Positions 24,159 through 32,083 of a stretch of 32,254 bases of DNA are shown here, one piece after another. This DNA is from JAJZIH01 sp021785265 (lineage in GTDB: Bacteria; Pseudomonadota; Gammaproteobacteria; JAKAQQ01), in contig DAHWSH010000062.1 of the NCBI GenBank assembly GCA_027338645.1, positions 1 through 32,254 of the forward strand, in the 5' to 3' direction. Every line of letters begins with the position of its first letter. The first letter of the stretch is position 1. The translations under genes were made by a program, and so were the position numbers. Below the pieces are notes generated by a model. That model ran no database searches. It worked only from the letters and a program-made list of their open reading frames with translations, and was not told the DNA's origin.

Positions 24159-24187
24159 GGGGGGGGTATGTATGCCCCCCCCCCCCC
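24159..24187. repeat. G8 / C13 homopolymer hairpin behind degQ
   Basis: Eight G (24159-24166), an 8-base loop TATGTATG, then thirteen C (24175-24187). The runs can pair as an eight-base G:C stem. It starts 9 bp after the degQ stop on the minus strand. There is no T-run after it, so it is not a classical intrinsic terminator, although it could slow RNA polymerase or protect the mRNA 3' end. Such runs are prone to slippage, and the stated lengths may vary between reads or strains. Confidence 0.7.
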
Positions 24188-24195
24188 AAGCTGAT

Positions 24196-25641
24196 TTAGC
24201 GAAGGGTCGTAAAAAACGTGCCGGAGCCGCGTTGCACCGTGAGCAACAAGATCCCGTGATAGGTATCTAGTGCCTGTTTGAACTCGGCCAGATTGTCGAT
24301 TGGGTGCTGGTTGACGGCGACGATGACGTCTCCCGGTTCTAGCCCTGCTTTCGCAGCAGGGCTCCTGGGGGCAACGGCGATGACCATAACGCCCTTCACC
24401 TTTCCGTAGAGCGGCGAACTCGGATTGAGATCCGAGAGCTGTGCTCCGATATTTTTGTTAGCGAACCGGAAAGAACGCTTTTCCTTGTGATGCTGGTTAG
24501 GCCCAATGATGGCGGTCGCGGTCATGGCGTGTCCATTCCGGAGAAACCCGACGCGGATGTGGGTCCCGACCCGTAAAACCCCAATGATGCCACGCAAAGC
24601 GCTGACATCGTGGACCGGTTGGCCATTGATGTTGGTGATGATGTCGCCGGCCCGGAGTCCCGCATGGGCAGCGCCAGAATCAGGTTCTACTTGGGCAATG
24701 AGTGCGCCGCGCTGTCCTGGTGCGAGGCCGAAGGCACGCCGCAGGCGGGGAGTGACATCTTGGACGAGGACACCCAACACTCCCCGTTCCACTCGCCCGT
24801 AGCGGATGATCTGGTGAACCACAGCCCGAGCTAAATTGACGGGGATGGCAAAGCCGATCCCGATGTTCCCCCCATCGTTACCGGTCGTCAGAATGGCGGT
24901 GTTGATCCCGATCAGCTGTCCCCGGAGGTTGACCAGGGCACCACCCGAATTCCCTGGGTTGATCGCGGCATCGGTCTGGATGAACGTCCCGACGTGATTC
25001 TGTTCGACATCCGTCCGGCCGAGGCCGCTTACGATACCGAATGTAGCGGTATGGCCCAAGCCAAACGGATTGCCGATGGCCACGACAAACTCTCCGACAG
25101 CCAACTTGGCTGAGTCTCCGAACGCAATTTGGTGGAGGCCGTGGGCGTGGATCTGGAGGACTGCCAAGTCTGTCTCTTGATCCTTGCCGACGACGCGGGC
25201 CGGGTAGTGGTGGTGATTGTAGGTTGTGACCACGATTTTTGTGGCGTGCCGAATGACGTGGTCGTTGGTCAGGATGTAGCCTTTGCGGGCGTTGATAATG
25301 ACGCCTGATCCAAGTGCACGGAAACGTTCATGCCGCGGTCCTTGCTGCTGAAACGGGCTCATCCCGAAAAACTGCCGAAAGAACGGATTATTGAGGAAGG
25401 GAGCATAGAGCGGGGAATGAATCGGAATCTCGCCCTTCGTGGATACGTTAACAACGGTTGGCATGACCATGTGAATCATGGGGACAAGGCTGGGCACCGG
25501 GGTGCCGTCCCGGAATACCGGTAAAACCGATTTGGCGTGGGACGGCATGCTGGAGTTGGCGAAGGTCAGCCCGACATTGACGACGGTCAGGGTGCCAACC
25601 AAGGCGACGGCAAACCAGATGGATCGCTTCACTTGTTTCAT
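24196..25641 (-). CDS. degQ: DegQ/HtrA-type periplasmic serine endoprotease
   Basis: A 481-residue Do-family protease with chaperone activity. An N-terminal signal or anchor (about 8-29) exports it. The trypsin-like domain has the triad His128 (TNDHV), Asp158 (ETDLAVL) and Ser232 (NPGNSGGAL). Two PDZ domains follow (about 280-370 and 390-475), with GVLVQDVTP and GVMVIAVAPRSPAAKAGLEPGD. It degrades or refolds damaged envelope proteins. DegP and DegQ cannot be separated with confidence, so the symbol is tentative. His is unusually common, especially in the linker segments. ATG 25641 has GAGG 10 bases upstream. Confidence 0.92.
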   Translation of the reverse strand: MKQVKRSIWFAVALVGTLTVVNVGLTFANSSMPSHAKSVLPVFRDGTPVPSLVPMIHMVMPTVVNVSTKGEIPIHSPLYAPFLNNPFFRQFFGMSPFQQQGPRHERFRALGSGVIINARKGYILTNDHVIRHATKIVVTTYNHHHYPARVVGKDQETDLAVLQIHAHGLHQIAFGDSAKLAVGEFVVAIGNPFGLGHTATFGIVSGLGRTDVEQNHVGTFIQTDAAINPGNSGGALVNLRGQLIGINTAILTTGNDGGNIGIGFAIPVNLARAVVHQIIRYGRVERGVLGVLVQDVTPRLRRAFGLAPGQRGALIAQVEPDSGAAHAGLRAGDIITNINGQPVHDVSALRGIIGVLRVGTHIRVGFLRNGHAMTATAIIGPNQHHKEKRSFRFANKNIGAQLSDLNPSSPLYGKVKGVMVIAVAPRSPAAKAGLEPGDVIVAVNQHPIDNLAEFKQALDTYHGILLLTVQRGSGTFFTTLR

Positions 25642-25765
25642 CGGATCAGTTCCTCGTGATTCGGTTTCCTGAAGGTGTCGCTCCGGTTAGGGTCGCGGCT
25701 CCTTCTGACACGGATGTGACGACGGTTCCTGGTTTCTGCCAGGAGATGGGTAGCCATAAAAAGCC

Positions 25766-25794
25766 ACCGCTACAAGTCAAATCATTGTAGCGGT
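25766..25794. repeat. Perfect 10-bp inverted repeat between degQ and nrdJa
   Basis: ACCGCTACAA (25766-25775), a 9-base spacer, and TTGTAGCGGT (25785-25794). On the minus strand the second arm is followed by GGCTTTTTA, so it could act as a terminator against transcription coming from the nrdJ side. It could equally be an operator for the divergent degQ gene. Confidence 0.6.
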
Positions 25795-25911
25795 TTAGGA
25801 CCAGCCCGTCAGTTAACAAGTAGACCCGCTACCCGCATTCGAAGTTCCCGACCGAGCCACAAGAATTGTACGCCGGGCCTAACGCACTGAAAATCCATCG
25901 AAGATCAGGAG

Positions 25912-25927
25912 ACACAAGCTATTGTGG
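25912..25927 (+). promoter_or_regulatory. Candidate NrdR box 1
   Basis: ACACAAGCTATTGTGG agrees with the 16-bp NrdR operator consensus (ACACWATATATWGTGT, from memory) at about 13 of 16 positions. It overlaps a possible -10 TATTGT (25920-25925). NrdR represses ribonucleotide reductase genes when dATP is plentiful. Confidence 0.6.
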
Positions 25928-25943
25928 TCAGGGTACCGGATGA

Positions 25944-25959
25944 CCACAAAATCTTGTGG
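25944..25959 (+). promoter_or_regulatory. Candidate NrdR box 2
   Basis: CCACAAAATCTTGTGG is a near-perfect 16-bp palindrome of the NrdR type. Its start is 32 bp after that of box 1, about three helical turns, which is the spacing known for paired NrdR boxes. The two boxes together make the case stronger than either alone. Confidence 0.65.
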
Positions 25960-26008
25960 TAAGGTGTATCCACCAACTCGCGACTGGCCACCCACGGCCC
26001 TCTTCCAA

Positions 26009-29000
26009 ATGAACTCCAAAATGAACTTCCAACCGCACCCGATTACGCCAAGCCCCGCAACGGTCCCCGAACAGGAAGCCTCCTTGGACATCTGGGACAA
26101 GAAATACCGGCTCAAGACCAAGACTGGCGCCATTCTGGATGCAACCATGGACGGTACCTACCAGCGCATTGCACGGGCGCTTTCCTTGGTCGAGAAGCGG
26201 GATGAGCAGGAGCGGTGGTATGAACGGTTTCTCTGGGCCCTTCGTCATGGTGCCATCCCCGCGGGACGCATTGTCTCGAATGCCGGTGCGAAAGAACACA
26301 AGCCTGCAACCTCGACGATCAACTGCACGGTTTCGGGGACCATCCGGGACTCTATGGACGATATTCTGGAGAAGGTGCACGAGGCTGGCTTGACCCTCAA
26401 GGCCGGTTGCGTGGCCGCTGGGACCTGGGTGCGGACCGAACAGGGTCTCGTGACCGTGGAACGCGCGGTCGAGGAGCAGCATGCCCGGATTCTGAGCTAT
26501 GATCGGAAGACCGGACAGTTCGAGATGCGGTCAATTCTGGCTCATCTCCGGGTGCGGGTCCCACGTGCCGAGAATCTCGAGATTGTCGCCGGAGGGGTTC
26601 GCCTGCAGACTTCAATCAAGCACCCGGTTCTGGTGTATCGGGATGAGCAGTTGCAGTATGTTCGCGCAGATGAAGTCCAAATCGGCGAAGCGCTGGTCCA
26701 GCACCGATTGGACTGGACGGCGGACGCGGGAGGGGCACGGCTGGCGTGGCTCGCGGGGATCCATCTGTCCCGGCGTCTGGTCGGATCCCGCCGGGCCGCA
26801 GGGGCTCGCGCCTGGATCAGGGGGTTAGGGCTGGACAGACGCTTGTCCCCGATCCGTAGTGTCCTGCGCCGGCTCGTTTTCGGTTGGGGTGGGGCGCCCG
26901 TTTTGGCCGGCGCTGCTATAGCCGGGGGACTGGCTTGGGAGGGGACCGGAGTAGAACCGCCTGTCCGAGAGAGCGCGGTTGTGCAAAAGGCTTTGGCATG
27001 CGCTGTTCCGCAAGGTGTGCGACTAGATCCCGCGCGGTATTTTCTGCCTTTCCTTGCCGGACTTGGAGATGGCATGGGCGGCTGGTGTCCTGAGGACGGT
27101 CGGATGGTGCTGAGCGTGCCCGAGCCCCTGTCCCGGGAACTTCAGGCGCTAGTGGCTTGGTTTGGTGTTCCGGGCGTAGTCCGGTCAGTGGATGGCGACG
27201 GGGAGAGAGCGAATTTCGAGATCGGGAACACAGCATTCCTTGCCGCCGTGTCCGGGTATTCTAGGCAACTCGCCATCCGCCAGCGATTCCAGTGGCTGGT
27301 CAGTGTCGGACGGGACGGCGAAGAAGAGCCGCACTACTGTCTGCCAGGGACCCTCTGTGAACGTCTTATGGCAGAGACTGCACGCCTGTCATCAGGCGAG
27401 CGTGAAGCAATCGGGACTCCGTTCCGGACGGAAGCTGGATGGACGGCCACCCATGCGGATCTTGACCGCTGGAGGCGGCGGTTTCCCAATCTTGATGCTC
27501 CGCTGTCGTTGGCCCGAACTCTGATCCGGGTCAACGCCATCCACCGGGACCTGCCTCTGCCTGAAACATTCTACGATTTTCATGTCGCGGACCATAACAA
27601 CTACCTGGCCGGACAAGGTGGCCTCGTGGTCATCCACAACTGCGGGATCGGCTATGAGTTCTCGACCTTGCGTCCCCGGGGTGCCTATGTTTCGGGTGCC
27701 GGAGCCTATACTTCCGGACCCTTGTCCTTCATGGACATCTATGATCGCATGTGTTTTACGATTTCCTCGGCAGGAGGGCGTCGGGGTGCGCAGATGGGCA
27801 CCTTTGATGTGGGACATCCCGACGTCCTCGAGTTCATCCGCGCGAAACGCGAGGACGGCCGACTGAGGCAGTTCAATCTGTCTCTGCTCATCACCCACGA
27901 CTTTATGGAGGCGGTCAAGAAAGATACCGAATGGCCGCTTGTGTTTCCTATCGATGAGAAGGAGGCCGAGTCCGGAAGCCTCGACCTCAATAATCCGGAG
28001 CAGGTAGTCTGGAAGGAATGGCCACAACCCGAAGGCTATGTCCGGAACGAGAGCGGTTTGGTGGCCTGTAAGGTTTACAAGCGGATCCATGCGCGGCGGC
28101 TTTGGGACCTCATCATGGCCTCGACCTATGATTTTGCGGAACCGGGTTTTGTGCTGATCGACAAGGTCAATGAGATGAACAACAACTGGTGGTGTGAGAA
28201 CATTCGCGCCACCAATCCCTGCGGCGAGCAACCTCTTCCGCCGTATGGTTCCTGTCTGCTCGGGTCGGTCAACCTGACCCGTTTTGTCCGTGACCCGTTC
28301 ACTCCGGAAGCTCGATTTGACTGGGAGGAGTACCGGGAGGTGGTCAAAGTATTCACCCGAATGCTGGATGATGTAGTCGAAATCAATGGATTGCCGCTTG
28401 ACCGACAGCAGGGGGAAATCCACCGGAAGCGGCGTCATGGCATGGGATATCTGGGGCTGGGTTCAGCCCTCACCATGATGGGTCTTCGCTACGGGTCGCC
28501 GGAGTCGGTCCGTTTCACGGAACAAGTCTCACGCGAAATGGCCCTTGCTGGATGGGAGGAGGCGTTGGATCTGGCACGAGAAAAAGGACCAGCCCCGATC
28601 ATGATGGAAGCGTTTCCGGTCACCGAGGAGATGCTGCGGAAACGGCCCGAAATGGCTGGCGACGGCTGGAAAGTGGGCGACCGGATCCCCGGTCGGGAAC
28701 TCCATGCCCGCTATAGCCGATATATGCAGCGGGTGGAGAAAGTGGCCCCGGACTTGGTTGCGGCATTGGCCAAGACCGGAGCCCGGTTCACCCATCACAC
28801 CTCGATTGCGCCCACAGGAACCATCTCGCTGGCTCTCGCGAATAATGCGTCAAACGGGATCGAGCCCTCTTTTGCCCATTCTTACTTCCGGAACGTGATC
28901 CGGGAAGGAAAAAAAAGCAAGGAAAAAATCGAGGTCTATTCCTTTGAGCTTCTGGCCTACCGGACCCTGATCAATCCCGGAGCCTCTCCGGCAGGGAACC

Positions 29001-29401
29001 GGCCGGAAGAGAGCCTGCCCGGCTACTTTGTGACCGCGGAACACATCACGCCCCGGGAGCATGTCGACATCCAGGCGGCTGCCCAGAAGTGGATCGATTC
29101 CTCGATTTCCAAGACTGCTAATGTGCCGACTGACTATCCCTATGATGAGTTCAAAGACATTTACCTCTATGCATACGAAGAAGGACTCAAAGGCTGTACG
29201 ACATTTCGGTTCAACCCCGAAGCGTTTCAAGGCGTCCTGGTCAAGGAGCAGGATCTTAAAAATACCCGATACCGGTTCACGCTTGAGGATGGTACGGTTG
29301 TTGAAGCCCGCGGTGATGAGGAAATCGAGTACGACGGCGAGACCCACACAGCGGCAAATCTCTATGATGCGCTCAAGGAAGGCTACTACGGACGTTTCTG
29401 A
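26009..29401 (+). CDS. nrdJa: Class II (B12-dependent) ribonucleotide reductase catalytic subunit, intein-containing
   Basis: A 1130-residue precursor (719 after intein removal) that reduces ribonucleotides using adenosylcobalamin. The N-extein has SLDIWDKKYRL and INCTVSGTI with the first redox Cys. The C-extein begins CGIGYEFSTLRPRGA and carries NPCGEQPLPPYGSC (the radical Cys and Glu) and APTGTISLALANNASNGIEP. The C-terminal part matches the large subunit of the split Pseudomonas-type enzyme, completed by nrdJb. ATG 26009 (or 26021) is preferred: it gives the usual 10-20 residues before SLDIW and clears the NrdR boxes. TTG 25922 has a good AGGAG site but lies inside box 1; ATG 25940 lies between the boxes. 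Confidence 0.93.
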   Translation: MNSKMNFQPHPITPSPATVPEQEASLDIWDKKYRLKTKTGAILDATMDGTYQRIARALSLVEKRDEQERWYERFLWALRHGAIPAGRIVSNAGAKEHKPATSTINCTVSGTIRDSMDDILEKVHEAGLTLKAGCVAAGTWVRTEQGLVTVERAVEEQHARILSYDRKTGQFEMRSILAHLRVRVPRAENLEIVAGGVRLQTSIKHPVLVYRDEQLQYVRADEVQIGEALVQHRLDWTADAGGARLAWLAGIHLSRRLVGSRRAAGARAWIRGLGLDRRLSPIRSVLRRLVFGWGGAPVLAGAAIAGGLAWEGTGVEPPVRESAVVQKALACAVPQGVRLDPARYFLPFLAGLGDGMGGWCPEDGRMVLSVPEPLSRELQALVAWFGVPGVVRSVDGDGERANFEIGNTAFLAAVSGYSRQLAIRQRFQWLVSVGRDGEEEPHYCLPGTLCERLMAETARLSSGEREAIGTPFRTEAGWTATHADLDRWRRRFPNLDAPLSLARTLIRVNAIHRDLPLPETFYDFHVADHNNYLAGQGGLVVIHNCGIGYEFSTLRPRGAYVSGAGAYTSGPLSFMDIYDRMCFTISSAGGRRGAQMGTFDVGHPDVLEFIRAKREDGRLRQFNLSLLITHDFMEAVKKDTEWPLVFPIDEKEAESGSLDLNNPEQVVWKEWPQPEGYVRNESGLVACKVYKRIHARRLWDLIMASTYDFAEPGFVLIDKVNEMNNNWWCENIRATNPCGEQPLPPYGSCLLGSVNLTRFVRDPFTPEARFDWEEYREVVKVFTRMLDDVVEINGLPLDRQQGEIHRKRRHGMGYLGLGSALTMMGLRYGSPESVRFTEQVSREMALAGWEEALDLAREKGPAPIMMEAFPVTEEMLRKRPEMAGDGWKVGDRIPGRELHARYSRYMQRVEKVAPDLVAALAKTGARFTHHTSIAPTGTISLALANNASNGIEPSFAHSYFRNVIREGKKSKEKIEVYSFELLAYRTLINPGASPAGNRPEESLPGYFVTAEHITPREHVDIQAAAQKWIDSSISKTANVPTDYPYDEFKDIYLYAYEEGLKGCTTFRFNPEAFQGVLVKEQDLKNTRYRFTLEDGTVVEARGDEEIEYDGETHTAANLYDALKEGYYGRF
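26408..27640 (+). mobile_element. Intein (411 residues) inside NrdJa, with degenerate LAGLIDADG domain
   Basis: The insert splits LKAG from CGIGYEF. The first residue is Cys (TGC 26408-26410) in block A CVAAGTWVRTEQG. Block B has SIKHPVLVY with its His. Block F is FYDFHVADHNNYLAG, and block G ends VVIHN before the +1 Cys (27641-27643), so penultimate His and terminal Asn are intact and standard Cys1 splicing is expected. Between the splicing halves, LAWLAGIHLSRR (from 26741) and FLAGLGDGMGG (from 27050) sit where the two LAGLIDADG helices belong. The catalytic acid appears replaced by Arg in the first and by Met in the second. The homing endonuclease is therefore probably dead. Confidence 0.88.
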
Positions 29402-29439
29402 ATCCCAGTTTGATAACCCATTTCGATGGTGAAATGTTC

Positions 29440-30198
29440 ATGACAATCAAAATTGAAAAGAAGATCACCCAGTACGCCGTGCAGAAGCCGGAAGAGAGTT
29501 CCCAGATCCCGGCTGCTCGGAGCGTTGGAACGACGCCTGAGACGGGCAGCCCGCCGCTCAAAGTCCATGAGGGGCATATTCCTGAGCGGCGTCCCAAGGG
29601 AGAAGTGATCCGGATGCACGAGAAGCTCGAACGACCGGATCTGCTGCTAGGCTCAACCTACAAGGTCAAGACCCCGGTCTCTGATCACGCCATGTACATC
29701 ACGATCAACGACATTGTGCTCAACGAGGGAACTCCCTATGAGCAACGCCGGCCATTCGAGATCTTCATCAACTCCAAGAATCTGGATCATTACCAGTGGA
29801 TCGTGGCACTGACAAGGATCATCAGCGCCGTGTTCAGAAAGGGGGGGGATGTGACCTTCATGGTCGAGGAACTCAAGGCGGTTTTCGATCCCCGCGGGGG
29901 TTACTGGAAACCCGGAGGGCATTTCATGCCTTCGCTGATTGCAGAGATTGGAGATGTCATCGAGAAGCACCTGGTGAGCATCGGCCTCATGCGGAAAGAA
30001 GGACCTGATGAAGCTCAACAGAAGCTGATCGCGGAAAAGCGTGCCGAGTTCGAGGCCGCCCGCCAGCAACAGGATGCCTTTGCACAATCCAATTTTCCCA
30101 TGGGTGCTCAGCTTTGCACGAAATGCAGTACGGCTGCGGTCGTGATGATGGATGGCTGCATGACCTGCCTGAACTGTGGAGATTCGAAGTGTCAATAA
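29440..30198 (+). CDS. nrdJb: Class II ribonucleotide reductase accessory subunit NrdJb
   Basis: 252 residues from ATG 29440, which has GGTGA 7 bases upstream; TTG 29410 and ATG 29434 would add 10 and 2 residues. The core (YKVKTPVSDHAMYITINDIV, RPFEIFINSKN, GGYWKPGGHFMPSLIAEIG) is a TSCPD-type domain found at the C-terminus of one-piece B12-dependent reductases. The C-terminus has a redox/zinc tail: CTKC, CMTC, CGDSKC. Its Cys pairs are expected to re-reduce the NrdJa active site. It starts 38 bp after nrdJa, so the two are co-transcribed. A G8 run at 29841-29848 encodes GGD inside the domain. Confidence 0.92.
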   Translation: MTIKIEKKITQYAVQKPEESSQIPAARSVGTTPETGSPPLKVHEGHIPERRPKGEVIRMHEKLERPDLLLGSTYKVKTPVSDHAMYITINDIVLNEGTPYEQRRPFEIFINSKNLDHYQWIVALTRIISAVFRKGGDVTFMVEELKAVFDPRGGYWKPGGHFMPSLIAEIGDVIEKHLVSIGLMRKEGPDEAQQKLIAEKRAEFEAARQQQDAFAQSNFPMGAQLCTKCSTAAVVMMDGCMTCLNCGDSKCQ

Positions 30199-30497
30199 GT
30201 GCTCCGACTCGAGGGAAAGGCTCTTTCGCCTTAGCCTATGCATAGCGGAGCCTCCAGGAATGCAGTGCTCAAGGTCGTGTATGTGGAGTACGCTCTTGTT
30301 GGGCTGCGTGCGGATGAGGAGTGGTGTTGGCCCGCGGGTGTTGGGTGGTATGCCAGGCGGGCCATCGCTAACGGCCTCTGAATTGCCGTGACCATCTTGG
30401 AGAACGCCCGAGTGCGGCTCACAAACGACTGTGATTTCCTCAGGCGAAAGAAGGTCTACCCGAACTGTGATGTTCGCTGCAGCAAGACTCCCTAGGC
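30199..30497. other. Intergenic region between nrdJb and hipA, no gene seen
   Basis: In these 299 bp between convergent genes nothing was recognised. A weak inverted repeat AAGGC / GCCTT flanks TCTTTC just after nrdJb, and could form a small hairpin; it lacks a T-run. The segment may be the left boundary of an acquired hipBA region, but no direct repeat was found. Confidence 0.4.
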
Positions 30498-31769
30498 CTA
30501 GCGCTTGGCCTTCAAGTGTCTGGCCTTGGGGGGCTCCAGCAGATGATCCATGGCGATCTTCCTGGTCCAGTCCTGGGACAGCTTGGCTTCGCCAGCGAAC
30601 CACTCCCACCGCCTCACGGCATCGCTGACTTGTTCGATGATCTCGCCGATCTTCTTAACGCCTTCGCGTGAACCGATCTCCCGTAAATCAGCATAGGTTA
30701 TTCCGTCCACCTTGTTGTTCACCCGCATCTGGTGTCTCGCCGTCCAGCCAGCACCGTGGGCGTAGGTGATGTCGTAGGCTGGAGCCAGCGCCCAGTTGCC
30801 GGGCTCCAGCATCAGGAATCCGAGGTTTTTGGTGTGGTCGTCGCGGTTGCAAGCGACGACATTGAATACCATGCGTCTGAATGCTTGATCCATTGCGACC
30901 TGACCGAGGTGAAGTTGGCGTACCACACTGAAATATAGGTCGTAGCTCCAAGCGCCAGGCTGATTGTAGTCAGCATGGGCAATGCCACACAACGAGTGGG
31001 TGTGGATTTTGTGCTCACCTTCCCGATCGAAGCGCAGCGTCATGAAGTGGGCACGACCCTGTTCCTCAAGTAATTCAATCGGCATCATCTCCAGGCCGGC
31101 CTCTTTGGCCATCAAGCCATAGGCATATTCCATACGGCCGAAGGGACCAGATTTGTTGTTGTCCGTATCGGTGCCATCGAACTTGATAATCCAAGGCTCA
31201 TAACCTGGTGACATGACACCTTGGCCGGTCTGTATCGCATTCGTTTTACGGTTCCAGGCGATCATTGCCTTCGCTCGCATTCCGCCGGCCGTGCTGGAGG
31301 ACAGATATATTTCACGCATGTTTTCAGTGATGTCGCCCCGTACGACCTTCCGGGCTTCTTGGACTAGTGTCGCTATCTCTACGGGTATCGCCGCGTCAGC
31401 GTTCGGCTTTTCTTCGGCTGTCTCGAATTCCAGTGCCCCCATACCTCGCTTGCCGACGTAAAGAAGCTTTTGCACTGGAGACAACGCGAAAGGTGGGATA
31501 CCCATCTGATTGAAATAGGCCTCGATGAGCTTTCCGCCGAATCTGTCGGGAAGTCTGTCTGCAAATACTCCTGGAAGACCACCAAATGCTTCGACACCTC
31601 TAAGTTCAGGGAACTCGAAGGGGCCGGTACGCAGGGGCAGGCGTAGCGGTGAGATCGAACCCTCCCTGCGAATGTAGAGTGGGTCGTACTCGAAGATGAT
31701 TCGGCCAACGGTGTCGACGATGGCACCGACCCGGACTCCCCAAAGCTTGACCGCGGCGAGAACAGCCAC
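30498..31769 (-). CDS. hipA: HipA-type toxin (serine/threonine kinase)
   Basis: A 423-residue HipA-fold kinase. In E. coli, HipA phosphorylates glutamyl-tRNA synthetase and causes dormancy; other family members have different targets, so the target here is open. The N-terminal subdomain ends around residue 110. GGMRAKAMI (162-170) is the glycine-rich/ATP-site segment. The catalytic loop is NRDDHTKNLGFL (308-319), with Asp310 the likely base, and the metal ligand is in APAYDITYA (Asp333). All catalytic residues I can place are present. GTG 31769 follows the hipB stop by 2 bp. Operon order hipB-hipA is standard. Confidence 0.92.
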   Translation of the reverse strand: MAVLAAVKLWGVRVGAIVDTVGRIIFEYDPLYIRREGSISPLRLPLRTGPFEFPELRGVEAFGGLPGVFADRLPDRFGGKLIEAYFNQMGIPPFALSPVQKLLYVGKRGMGALEFETAEEKPNADAAIPVEIATLVQEARKVVRGDITENMREIYLSSSTAGGMRAKAMIAWNRKTNAIQTGQGVMSPGYEPWIIKFDGTDTDNNKSGPFGRMEYAYGLMAKEAGLEMMPIELLEEQGRAHFMTLRFDREGEHKIHTHSLCGIAHADYNQPGAWSYDLYFSVVRQLHLGQVAMDQAFRRMVFNVVACNRDDHTKNLGFLMLEPGNWALAPAYDITYAHGAGWTARHQMRVNNKVDGITYADLREIGSREGVKKIGEIIEQVSDAVRRWEWFAGEAKLSQDWTRKIAMDHLLEPPKARHLKAKR

Positions 31770-31771
31770 AG

Positions 31772-32083
31772 CTATTTATTCTTCTTATGGCGCACGCGCA
31801 GCCGCGCCGTGTGTTTGGCACCTTGCTGCAGCATGGCGAGTGGGCTGGGGGTCGCCTCGGGAAGGACGGCGTCTAGGCGGTCAGCGATGTTGAGTGCTGT
31901 CAGGATCCGTACGATTGTATCGGTCTTGCCGACGCCGGTCTCCTCAAGCCTCCACACGGTGCTACTACTGACACCTGCGAGATGGGAGAGCTGCCTCTGG
32001 GTCAGCCCCTGGGCTATGCGCTGTGCCTTCAGCCGAAGGCCCAATTGCTCAAGGGCTTCCTTTGGTCGTTTAAATTGCCACAT
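31772..32083 (-). CDS. hipB: HipB-type antitoxin (XRE-family HTH)
   Basis: A 103-residue DNA-binding antitoxin and autorepressor. The XRE helix-turn-helix covers LTQRQLSHLAGVSSSTVWRLE (about 27-47). The Arg/Lys-rich C-terminus (RLRVRHKKNK) is a likely flexible, protease-sensitive tail that contacts HipA. ATG 32083 is preceded by no ribosome site. A TATAAT sits only 7 bases upstream, so the transcript may be leaderless or nearly so. Confidence 0.9.
   Translation of the reverse strand: MWQFKRPKEALEQLGLRLKAQRIAQGLTQRQLSHLAGVSSSTVWRLEETGVGKTDTIVRILTALNIADRLDAVLPEATPSPLAMLQQGAKHTARLRVRHKKNK

Larger units (their letters stand above)
25642..26008. other. Divergent regulatory region between degQ and nrdJa
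   Basis: These 367 bp hold promoters for both directions and no gene. They include a perfect 10-bp inverted repeat (25766-25794) and two NrdR-box-like palindromes (25912-25927 and 25944-25959), each listed separately. In-frame TTG 25922 and ATG 25940 of nrdJa fall inside or between the boxes. Confidence 0.6.

Noticed and set aside
25922..26008. Longer nrdJa starting at TTG 25922 or ATG 25940
   Set aside because: The TTG has a good AGGAG site but it lies within NrdR-like box 1, and the added residues do not resemble NrdJ N-termini. It is kept as an alternative, not as the call.
27392..28438. 348-codon open frame on the minus strand
   Set aside because: Antisense to the nrdJa intein and C-extein, with no family resemblance. 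Regarded as a shadow.
29653..30609. 318-codon open frame on the minus strand
   Set aside because: Antisense to nrdJb and overlapping the end of hipA in another frame; no recognisable motif or ribosome site.
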